Below, in pieces: positions 1 through 5,492 of a stretch of DNA of 6,615 nt. The position numbers were made by a program, and so were the translations under genes. The stretch spans positions 1 to 6,615 of the forward strand of contig VXZF01000727.1 in assembly GCA_009845645.1 (NCBI GenBank), given 5' to 3'. Below the pieces are notes generated by a model, which searched no databases, had not been told where the DNA came from, and saw only the letters and a program-made list of their open reading frames with translations. This stretch comes from Gemmatimonadota bacterium (lineage in GTDB: Bacteria > Latescibacterota > UBA2968 > UBA8231). Each line of letters starts with the position of its first letter. The first letter of the stretch is position 1.

Positions 1-405
1 CGCACCCTCGAAGCCTCGCCGCTGTTGGCCCTGCTGGTCGAGCGCGGCATGGCCTGCTATGTGATTGACGACCCGCCGTCTCTGGCCCCCGCCATGCGCC
101 GCGTCGAAGTCCTAAACGCCGACTATGCCGACTACCTGCGCCGCGAAGCGGACAACGCTTGGGATGTGGTTTACTTCGACCCCATGTTTAGCGAAACTAT
201 TGCCGACGCTCAGGGCTTAGATCTGGTCCGCTACTTAGCCCGGGGGGGCAGCCCATCTCCTGCGGATTTGGGCGAGGCCCGCCGCGTCGCCCGTCGCCGC
301 GTAGTGATGAAGGACCGCCAGCCCGGTCACGCCCTTGCTCGCCTCGGTTTCGCCAAAGTCGAGGAGGGCCGCCGCGTGTGCTACGGCGAGCTATCCGCTT
401 GGTAG
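1..405 (+). CDS. RsmJ/YpiP-like class I SAM-dependent methyltransferase, C-terminal part (5' end outside window)
   Basis: The reading frame is open from base 1 and stops at TAG 403-405, so the first in-window start (TTG at 25) is not the true start; the N-terminal SAM-binding glycine motif must lie upstream. The visible part begins with RTLEASPLLALLVERG, which resembles the acidic strand-2 loop (E contacts the SAM ribose) followed by the helix seen in RsmJ. Then come a NAD motif (115-123) typical of the adenine-binding loop and DVVYFDPMF (163-189). The DPMF signature is characteristic of the RsmJ/DUF548 and YpiP families, where it replaces the NPPY/DPPY motif of other N-methyltransferases. 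A later RRVVMKD matches the RVVVK strand of RsmJ. RsmJ methylates G1516 of 16S rRNA in E. coli; whether this homolog has the same target cannot be told from the fragment. The next gene starts 34 nt downstream on the same strand. Confidence 0.8.
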   Translation, partial: RTLEASPLLALLVERGMACYVIDDPPSLAPAMRRVEVLNADYADYLRREADNAWDVVYFDPMFSETIADAQGLDLVRYLARGGSPSPADLGEARRVARRRVVMKDRQPGHALARLGFAKVEEGRRVCYGELSAW

Positions 406-425
406 AGACGTTTTATCCGCTTACC

Positions 426-432
426 GGAAGGA
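426..432 (+). promoter_or_regulatory. Ribosome binding site deciding the GTG start of the isomerase gene
   Basis: GGAAGGA lies seven bases upstream of GTG 440. It decides the start: the longer open frame, reaching back to a TTG at 335, would overlap the methyltransferase by about 70 bases and would add a non-conserved N-terminus before the first beta-strand. Confidence 0.75.
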
Positions 433-439
433 ACGAATC

Positions 440-1201
440 GTGGAGCTATCCTGTTGTGCTTGGGCCTTGACTGGCTCGGAAGAAGATGCCCTTACTGCGC
501 TAGCTGCTATCGGCTTTCGCTCCATTGACGTGCAGGCGAAGACCTTTGTTAGTCCAGCGTCGCGTGCGCGCATTGACGATCTCGGCTTGTCGGTGTCCTG
601 CCTCGCGCTGTGCTTTAACATGGAAGACGGCGCGTCCCTCGACGGAGCGCCCGCCGCACAACAAGCCGCTCTCGACCACTGCCGGGAGGCCCTGGACCAC
701 GCCGAGTCCCTTGGTGCTAGCACCGCGTACGTAGTCCCAGGGACTGACCTGGCCGCACTGCCCCAGTTTGGTGACGCCTTGGGGCAAGTGGCGGATTTCG
801 CAGCCGCGCACGCGATTCGCGTTGGGGTTGAGCACTTTCCTGGCAAGGCGCTGCCGACGGCGGCCGGGACCTTGGAGTACTTGTCCCGCCTAAACCACCC
901 CAACCTCTACTTGCTCCTCGACACTGGCCACCTACAGATGTCTAGGGAAGATCCGGCCGCGGTCATAGCGGCTGCCGGAAACCGGCTTGGGTACGTGCAT
1001 CTAGATGACAACGACGGGGAGGCCGACTTGCACTGGCCCTTGCTAGCGGGCGTGTTGACCGAGGAGGCACTCGCTGCGACGTTTGCCGCCCTCGCCTTAA
1101 GCCCGTACGCCGGCCCGGCGAGCATTGAGCTTAGCCCCCAACTTTCCGATCCTGTGGCCGCGCTGGCCCAAAGCCGCGCTTGTGCCCTGCAATGCAGCTA
1201 A
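440..1201 (+). CDS. Sugar phosphate isomerase/epimerase family TIM-barrel protein
   Basis: 253 residues from GTG 440, close to the usual 250-290 of the xylose isomerase-like/AP-endonuclease family 2 TIM-barrel group. The barrel opens with VELSCCAWAL and AIGFRSIDVQAK (residues 23-34), the usual first strands. The metal-site signatures are in order: VGVEHFPG (E131), LLLDTGHLQMS (D161, H164), YVHLDDND (H187, D189), LHWPLLAG (H198) and ASIELSP (E230). Family members use a divalent metal to isomerise or epimerise sugars, inositol derivatives or related hydroxy-carbonyl compounds in the cytoplasm. The substrate cannot be deduced. The stop codon is 13 nt before a solute-binding lipoprotein gene on the same strand, so the two are probably co-transcribed and the imported compound may be the substrate. 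Endonuclease activity is unlikely given the resemblance to the isomerase branch. Confidence 0.85.
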   Translation: MELSCCAWALTGSEEDALTALAAIGFRSIDVQAKTFVSPASRARIDDLGLSVSCLALCFNMEDGASLDGAPAAQQAALDHCREALDHAESLGASTAYVVPGTDLAALPQFGDALGQVADFAAAHAIRVGVEHFPGKALPTAAGTLEYLSRLNHPNLYLLLDTGHLQMSREDPAAVIAAAGNRLGYVHLDDNDGEADLHWPLLAGVLTEEALAATFAALALSPYAGPASIELSPQLSDPVAALAQSRACALQCS

Positions 1202-1214
1202 AAGAGAGTAGTAG

Positions 1215-2942
1215 ATGCCTATTTATATTTTGCTTTTAGCCACCGTACCTTTCCTCGCCTGTAATGGCAACGAGGGTGCCCTCAAAAAGGTGCCGCGCAA
1301 TCGGACCTTGATCATGGATTGCTCCGAGGCCAATACCTGCTCTGGTCAGATCCAGGATTACAACTCCTTTAATCCCTTCATCCCAGGCGGCATCTCGCGG
1401 ATAGGATACAACTTCCTCTACGAGCCGCTCTACTTCTTCAATGCCTACGAGGAAGATTCCGAGCTAATACCTTGGATCGCCGAGAGCCACCATTTCAACG
1501 AGGATTACACCGAACTCGTGGTCAAAATCCGTCCGGGCGTTGAGTGGAGTGACGGGCATCCTTGGTCGGCGCACGACTTTGCCTTTACCATCAACATGCT
1601 CGTGGAGCACGCCCCGCAACTCATGTACTCGACGGATATGGCGACTTGGGTCGAAGAGGCGGTCGCCCTAGACAGCCTGACGGCGCGCGTCGCGCTCAAG
1701 GCACCCAATCCGCGTTTCCTCTTCAGCTACTTCGTCCACAGCGGCGACCAAGGCGTCCCCATTGTGCCTAAGCACATCTGGGAGGGCAAAGACCCGCTGA
1801 CTTTTTCCAACTTTGATTTGCAAAAAGACTGGCCGGTGCTGACGGGCCCCTACCGCATTGTGCGTTCGGAGCCAGCCCAACGGATCTGGGATCTGCGCGA
1901 GGGCTGGTGGGCCGAGAAACTCGGCTTTCAGGAGCTACCCCAGGTCGAGCGGTTGATCTACCTGACCTATATGGAGGAGCACAAGCGCGTGCAAAACCTG
2001 ATCGCCAACAACATCGACACCTGCTTGGAACTTCGTCCGGCCAACATGGTCTCCCTCTTGGAGCGCAATCGCAACATCTCGACTTGGACGGGCCGCGAGC
2101 CGCCGTATAGCTACATCACTTGGTGGCCCATTTCCTTGGGGTTTAATGGGCTGGAAGCCCCTTGGTCCGACCCAGAGATGCGCCGCGCGGTCAACTACGC
2201 CATCGACCGCGAACAGCTCGTCGCCATAGGCTGGCAAAATTCCGGTGCGTGGACCCTGCTGCCCTTGCCCGATCTCCCGCAGATGCATCGGTACTTTACT
2301 CTCGCCGAGCACTTGGTCGCCGAGCACCAAGTCGGCGTCTTCGACTTGGAAAAGAGCGCGGAGATACTCACCCGCAAAGGGTACGTACACAACGGGGTTT
2401 TCTGGGAAAAGGACGGGCAGCGCCTGAGTATGGTCATTGACATCTTCTCCCACTTTCAGGATCTGACGCCGGTGCTCATCGCCCAGCTCAAAAAGGCCGG
2501 CATCGACGCTTCCTTCCGCATGACCTCGGATTTCACCACGCGCCTGCGCCAAGGTACGGCCCGTGCGTATCTAATCGGCAACTTCAGTTCTATGCGCGAT
2601 CCCTATTTTGTGCTACGCCAGTACCACAGCCGCTTTGTCCAGCCCACCGGCGAACCAGCCGACATGCCTTGGCGCTGGCAAAGCACGGCCTACGACGCGC
2701 TGATCGATCAGATGGGCCAGACTCCGACCGACGCCTCGGAGATGGACGAACTCTACCGCAAGGCTATGGACCTTTGGCTTGCCGAGTTGCCTTCCATCCC
2801 TCTCGTCCAATGGCCGCACCGCATTCCGCACAACGAGACCTATTGGACCAACTGGCCCAGCGCGGAAAATCCCTATATCAACAGCGCTTACTGGAGCCGC
2901 ACTTGGCTCTTGGTGCTGCTGAATTTGCGGCCGCAGGTGTGA
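1215..2942 (+). CDS. ABC transporter substrate-binding lipoprotein, family 5 (peptide/oligopeptide type), without adjacent permease
   Basis: 575 residues, normal for SBP_bac_5 proteins (DppA/OppA-like). The start is bounded by an in-frame TAG at 1212-1214, and a weak purine-rich site (GAGAG, 1204-1208) precedes ATG 1215. The N-terminus MPIYILLLATVPFLAC is hydrophobic and ends in a lipobox-like FLAC, predicting lipidation at Cys16; the lack of a positively charged n-region and Phe at -3 are atypical. Family hallmarks follow in order: GYNFLYEPLYFFN (64-76), IPWIAES (85-91), LVVKIRPGVEWSDGHPWSAHD (101-121), TGPYRI (210-215), DPEMRRAVNYAIDREQLVAIG (319-339) and the C-terminal LYRKAMDLWLAELPSIPLVQ (513-532). 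It should bind a peptide, sugar or other small solute outside the cytoplasmic membrane and deliver it to a permease. No permease or ATPase lies in the window; the next gene is convergent. Confidence 0.9.
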   Translation: MPIYILLLATVPFLACNGNEGALKKVPRNRTLIMDCSEANTCSGQIQDYNSFNPFIPGGISRIGYNFLYEPLYFFNAYEEDSELIPWIAESHHFNEDYTELVVKIRPGVEWSDGHPWSAHDFAFTINMLVEHAPQLMYSTDMATWVEEAVALDSLTARVALKAPNPRFLFSYFVHSGDQGVPIVPKHIWEGKDPLTFSNFDLQKDWPVLTGPYRIVRSEPAQRIWDLREGWWAEKLGFQELPQVERLIYLTYMEEHKRVQNLIANNIDTCLELRPANMVSLLERNRNISTWTGREPPYSYITWWPISLGFNGLEAPWSDPEMRRAVNYAIDREQLVAIGWQNSGAWTLLPLPDLPQMHRYFTLAEHLVAEHQVGVFDLEKSAEILTRKGYVHNGVFWEKDGQRLSMVIDIFSHFQDLTPVLIAQLKKAGIDASFRMTSDFTTRLRQGTARAYLIGNFSSMRDPYFVLRQYHSRFVQPTGEPADMPWRWQSTAYDALIDQMGQTPTDASEMDELYRKAMDLWLAELPSIPLVQWPHRIPHNETYWTNWPSAENPYINSAYWSRTWLLVLLNLRPQV

Positions 2943-2974
2943 GAGGTACAAACAGAGTACTCGTCGTCGTAGCA

Positions 2975-4210
2975 TTAACCCGACGCATGGCGTGGATCGG
3001 GTCCCGTGTACTTAGCGCGCGGTCGTATTAGGCGTCCGGTCTGATATTGCTCAATGGCGTGGGCGATCCAGCCGATGATGCGACCGAGACAGAACAGCAA
3101 CAGGGCTGTTCCTTTCTCCAAGCCCAAGGTTCGGCGCAGGGCTACCAGACCTAGATCTACATTGTGGGCAAGCCCCGTCCGCTTCCCGACTTCTTCGATC
3201 AATGTCTTCGCCAGAGCCAATTCCGAAGAATTGGGGACCGCTTCCTCCAGCAATTCCATGAGGATCTTCGCACGGGGGTCAACGCCTCGATAGACCACGT
3301 GTCCGAATCCTTCGATTACATCTCCCCGCTTGAGCCTGCTGGTAACGGTATCGCCCACGCTGTTCGCTGATTCAGCTTCGTCCCACAAAGCTTCCAGCCG
3401 ACCGGTCGCTCCACCGTGACGGGGTCCTTGCAGAGCGCTGAGGCCAGCCGTTACCACCGCATACAGACTGGCCCCGCTCGAAGCCACGGTGCGGCAAGTA
3501 AACGTCGAGACGTTGAGTTCGTGATCGGCACACAGAATCAGGGCCGCTTCGATCAACCGAGCCGTTTCCGGCCGTCCGGGTAGCCAAGCGCTCTGCAGCG
3601 TCTGTGCGATGCCGCTGACTGTTTTGTCTTGGGCAGCGGCAACTAGCGTCATGAACCGGAGAATGCGAGCGCCGCACTGGTGGATGTGCGGAGGTGCAGT
3701 GGCAAAGGCTGTTGGGTCTTGGGCTCCAATCGCGGGAAGTATTGCCTGCATCTGCTCGACTTTTGACAGCGGCACAAGCCCGGCGACGAGAGCCGGGCTT
3801 ACTCTATCTAGCCGGGCCTCGCCGGCGAATTCCTCGATCCGCAGGGATCGATCTCCCGTCCACAGCAACGCGGCGACCTCCTCTATCGTGCTCTCACGAG
3901 CCAATTCGCTGACGCTGATCCCCCGATAGTAGAGGTCGTCATCGTCGATTCGACTCAGAGCGGACTCCAGTACTGGGTCCCCTGTTCTCAGGGCCTGCTC
4001 GGCAGCTACTTCGGGACGCGCCCGAAGCTCCTTGTGGCGGCGGAGACGCTCGATGTCCTCGCGGTAGTACTGGCGAGTGCGCTGTCGCTGATCCCCCGTT
4101 TCGGAACGGATTAGGCCGCGGCTTACATAGGCATAGAGGGTCTGCGGCCGGATTCCCAGCTCGGCACAGGCCTCTTTAGCGGATAAATAGCGCGAAGGAG
4201 TCATCGTCAT
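2975..4210 (-). CDS. Citrate synthase family protein with N-terminal MerR/excisionase-like helix-turn-helix (putative regulator/enzyme)
   Basis: 411 residues, start ATG at 4210-4208 (complement), stop TAA at 2977-2975. Residues 8-36 (YLSAKEACAELG, then TLYAYVSRGLI) form a MerR/excisionase-type helix-turn-helix, followed by an Arg-rich wing and YYREDIERLRRH (48-59), like the MerR wing plus helix. From about residue 80 a complete citrate synthase domain follows: ISVSELA (98-104), ADHELNVSTFTCR (228-240, H230), GPRHGGA (262-268, H265), GFGHVVYRGVDPR (301-313, H304, R313), HNVDLGL (349-355, catalytic Asp D352), CLGRIIGWIAH (374-384, R377) and LIRPRAKYTG (394-403, R396). All catalytic and oxaloacetate-binding positions I can align are present, so it may be active, sense oxaloacetate/acyl-CoA, or both. 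HTH-citrate synthase fusions are a known but little-studied family. No clear Shine-Dalgarno is visible; a second ATG lies at codon 3. It is divergent from a second citrate synthase. Confidence 0.9.
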   Translation of the reverse strand: MTMTPSRYLSAKEACAELGIRPQTLYAYVSRGLIRSETGDQRQRTRQYYREDIERLRRHKELRARPEVAAEQALRTGDPVLESALSRIDDDDLYYRGISVSELARESTIEEVAALLWTGDRSLRIEEFAGEARLDRVSPALVAGLVPLSKVEQMQAILPAIGAQDPTAFATAPPHIHQCGARILRFMTLVAAAQDKTVSGIAQTLQSAWLPGRPETARLIEAALILCADHELNVSTFTCRTVASSGASLYAVVTAGLSALQGPRHGGATGRLEALWDEAESANSVGDTVTSRLKRGDVIEGFGHVVYRGVDPRAKILMELLEEAVPNSSELALAKTLIEEVGKRTGLAHNVDLGLVALRRTLGLEKGTALLLFCLGRIIGWIAHAIEQYQTGRLIRPRAKYTGPDPRHASG

Positions 4211-4212
4211 AG

Positions 4213-4230
4213 ATTGATTTATGAATCAAT
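4213..4230. repeat. Perfect 7-bp inverted repeat (operator-like or mRNA leader hairpin)
   Basis: ATTGATT (4213-4219), spacer TATG, AATCAAT (4224-4230): both arms match perfectly. It sits two bases upstream of the HTH-citrate synthase start codon and one base before the -35 box of the opposite gene. In DNA it could be an operator. In the RNA of the minus-strand gene it would be almost the whole predicted 5' leader and could fold right at the start codon, where no Shine-Dalgarno is seen. Confidence 0.6.
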
Positions 4231-4241
4231 ATTGACAATAT
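4229..4241. repeat. 13-bp palindrome covering the plus-strand -35 box
   Basis: ATATTG-A-CAATAT is perfectly symmetric around 4235. It contains the whole TTGACA -35 element (4232-4237) of the plus-strand citrate synthase promoter and most of the minus-strand -10 element (4237-4242). A protein bound here would block both promoters. Part of the symmetry may simply come from AT-rich promoter elements, so operator function is inferred. Confidence 0.45.
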
Positions 4242-4259
4242 AAGTGATCGCGTTATAAT
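4232..4259 (+). promoter_or_regulatory. Sigma70-type promoter of the plus-strand citrate synthase
   Basis: A perfect -35 hexamer TTGACA (4232-4237) and a perfect -10 hexamer TATAAT (4254-4259) are separated by 16 bp. The predicted transcription start is near 4266, giving a leader of roughly 26 nt with an SD at 4279-4283. Two full consensus hexamers predict a strong basal promoter, which suggests it is normally held down by a repressor. The surrounding 81-bp intergenic region is only about 31% G+C by my count, far below the flanking genes. Confidence 0.85.
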
Positions 4260-4265
4260 CGTCAA
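4237..4265 (-). promoter_or_regulatory. Sigma70-type promoter of the HTH-citrate synthase gene, superimposed on the opposite promoter
   Basis: On the complementary strand, TTGACG (4265-4260) and TATATT (4242-4237) are separated by 17 bp; each differs from consensus at one position. The predicted start is near 4230, giving a leader of about 20 nt made up almost entirely of the 4213-4230 inverted repeat. The element lies over nearly the same bases as the plus-strand promoter (4232-4259), so polymerase should not be able to occupy both at once. Confidence 0.7.
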
Positions 4266-4278
4266 TTAACCAATACAA

Positions 4279-4283
4279 CGGAG
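4279..4283 (+). promoter_or_regulatory. Ribosome binding site of the plus-strand citrate synthase
   Basis: CGGAG lies eight bases before ATG 4292 and supports that start. It contrasts with the divergent gene, which has no visible Shine-Dalgarno. Confidence 0.7.
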
Positions 4284-4291
4284 CTTGAAAC

Positions 4292-5404
4292 ATGACCAAC
4301 GAGATCAAAGAAGGACTGGAGGGTGTAGTCGCCGCACGCACGCGGTTGAGCGGGATCGACGGAGAGAAGGGCAAACTGTGGTTGGCGGGATTCTCTCTTG
4401 AGGAGCTTGCCCCCAACGCGCACTTCGAGGAAATGGCCTACCTGTTGTGGCATGGCCAGCTACCGGACTGCGAGCAGTTGGAGGCATTCCGCGCTCGACT
4501 GTCGAGTTGGTTCCTGCCCGGGCACACTCAATCCCTGATTGAGGCCGCCGTCAGGACTGGGCAAAAGCCAATCGACGTCCTGAGACTGGCCCTTGATTCG
4601 CTGTGCCTTGAGGACGCGGAGGCGGATGTCGCACTTGTGGGTGCCACTCCTGTAATCGTCGCTGCCACGTGGCGGTTGATGAATCAAAAACCCGTGATTC
4701 AGCCGGATTCGGGGCTTCGTTTTGCGGAAAACTTCCTCTACATGCTGTCAGGCCGCAGGCCGACCGCAGCTATGGCTTGCGCGCTGGACACGTACTTCAA
4801 CGCGATGGTTGATCACGGCATGAACGCATCGACCTTCACGGCTCGCGTCGTCACTTCGACGCGCTCTGATCGGAAGTCAGCCATCGTCGGCGCTCTCGGT
4901 GCTTTAAAAGGCCCGTTGCACGGTGGTGCCCCCGAGCCGGCCTTGGCCATGCTGCAGCAGATTGGCATTCCCGACCGAGCCGAGCCCTTCATTAGAAACG
5001 TCCTCGAACGCGGTGAACGCCTGATGGGCTTCGGGCATCGCGAATACAAGGTGCGGGACCCCCGAGCGGCTGTTCTCGCACAAGCCGCTGAGAAACTGTG
5101 TGAGGACAAAGGGGATACTGGCCTGTTCGACTTGGCCAGACTCGTAGAATCAGAGGCGGTTCGACTATTGGAGGAATACAAGCCGGGCCGGCGCTTATTT
5201 ACCAACGCCGAGTTCTATACGGCGGTTCTACTGCACGAACTTGGCGTTTCATCCGAGTTGTTTAGTTGCACCTTCGCCGTAACTCGCATGGCCGGCTGGA
5301 TCGCTCATTGCCGGGAACAGGAAGCAGTGGACCGGATTTTTCGGCCGCAGTCGGAGTACGTTGGGTGCGAGGGCAGGGAGTGGGTGGACCTAGGAAACCG
5401 CTAA
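4292..5404 (+). CDS. Citrate synthase / 2-methylcitrate synthase family enzyme
   Basis: 370 residues, the normal length of the short (archaeal/Gram-positive-type) citrate synthases. In order: TRLSGIDGEKGKLWLAGFSL (17-36), the N-terminal substrate-side motif; VDHGMNASTFTAR (173-185, H175); GALKGPLHGGA (203-213, H210); GFGHREYKVRDPR (246-258, H249, R258); TNAEFYTAVLL (304-314); FAVTRMAGWIAH (328-339, R332); IFRPQSEYVG (349-358, R351). The fold condenses oxaloacetate with acetyl-CoA (citrate) or propionyl-CoA (2-methylcitrate) in the cytoplasm; sequence alone does not separate these, and no prpB/prpD is nearby. The catalytic Asp (NVDFY in most members, D362 in E. coli GltA) is Glu307 here. I recall NVEF-type variants in some actinobacterial and related synthases, so this may be a clade feature rather than a defect. 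The gene is divergent from the HTH-citrate synthase and probably co-regulated with it. A possible partner role, such as a heteromeric complex, is speculation. Confidence 0.92.
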   Translation: MTNEIKEGLEGVVAARTRLSGIDGEKGKLWLAGFSLEELAPNAHFEEMAYLLWHGQLPDCEQLEAFRARLSSWFLPGHTQSLIEAAVRTGQKPIDVLRLALDSLCLEDAEADVALVGATPVIVAATWRLMNQKPVIQPDSGLRFAENFLYMLSGRRPTAAMACALDTYFNAMVDHGMNASTFTARVVTSTRSDRKSAIVGALGALKGPLHGGAPEPALAMLQQIGIPDRAEPFIRNVLERGERLMGFGHREYKVRDPRAAVLAQAAEKLCEDKGDTGLFDLARLVESEAVRLLEEYKPGRRLFTNAEFYTAVLLHELGVSSELFSCTFAVTRMAGWIAHCREQEAVDRIFRPQSEYVGCEGREWVDLGNR

Positions 5405-5492
5405 CACTGCCCATCTCAAGCACTTGGGCTTGCTCCACAAGGGTCCCATAGCGACTTTTCCGATACTAACACGAGCGAGGTGAGTCGCAAAA
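5405..5492. other. Intergenic region upstream of the metallophosphoesterase
   Basis: This 88-nt gap holds no convincing sigma70 promoter or terminator. A weak 5-bp stem (CAAGC 5417-5421 / GCTTG 5428-5432) lacks a T-run. A 6-bp inverted pair GCGACT (5451-5456) / AGTCGC (5483-5488) spans the ribosome binding site and could mask it in the mRNA, but arms this short can occur by chance. Read-through from the citrate synthase gene is therefore possible. Confidence 0.4.
5477..5483 (+). promoter_or_regulatory. Ribosome binding site of the metallophosphoesterase gene
   Basis: GAGGTGA, a near-perfect anti-SD match, lies nine bases before ATG 5493 and fixes that start. Confidence 0.75.

Noticed and set aside
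335..439. N-terminal extension of the isomerase gene from TTG 335
   Set aside because: It would overlap the methyltransferase end in another frame, has no SD, and the family fold begins right after GTG 440, which has GGAAGGA at ideal spacing.
392..451. Short direct repeats TATCCGCTT (392-400, 414-422) and GAGCTATCC (388-396, 443-451)
   Set aside because: They are nine bases each, partly coding, with no symmetry or promoter relation; probably chance or a tiny local duplication.
1935..2552. 205-codon open frame on the minus strand inside the solute-binding protein gene
   Set aside because: It is an antisense shadow of a GC-rich gene, its product resembles no family I know, and it lies wholly within a well-supported coding region. 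The other long antisense frames (421-903, 4813-5205, 5466-5858) were rejected for the same reason.
2943..2974. Bidirectional terminator between the convergent stop codons
   Set aside because: Only an 8-bp palindrome GAGTACTC (2955-2962) and a CGT triplet run are present; there is no GC-rich stem with flanking T-runs.
2975..4210. HTH-citrate synthase as a degenerate, inactive pseudo-enzyme
   Set aside because: The frame is intact and every catalytic or substrate-binding residue I could place is retained, so loss of activity cannot be claimed from sequence.
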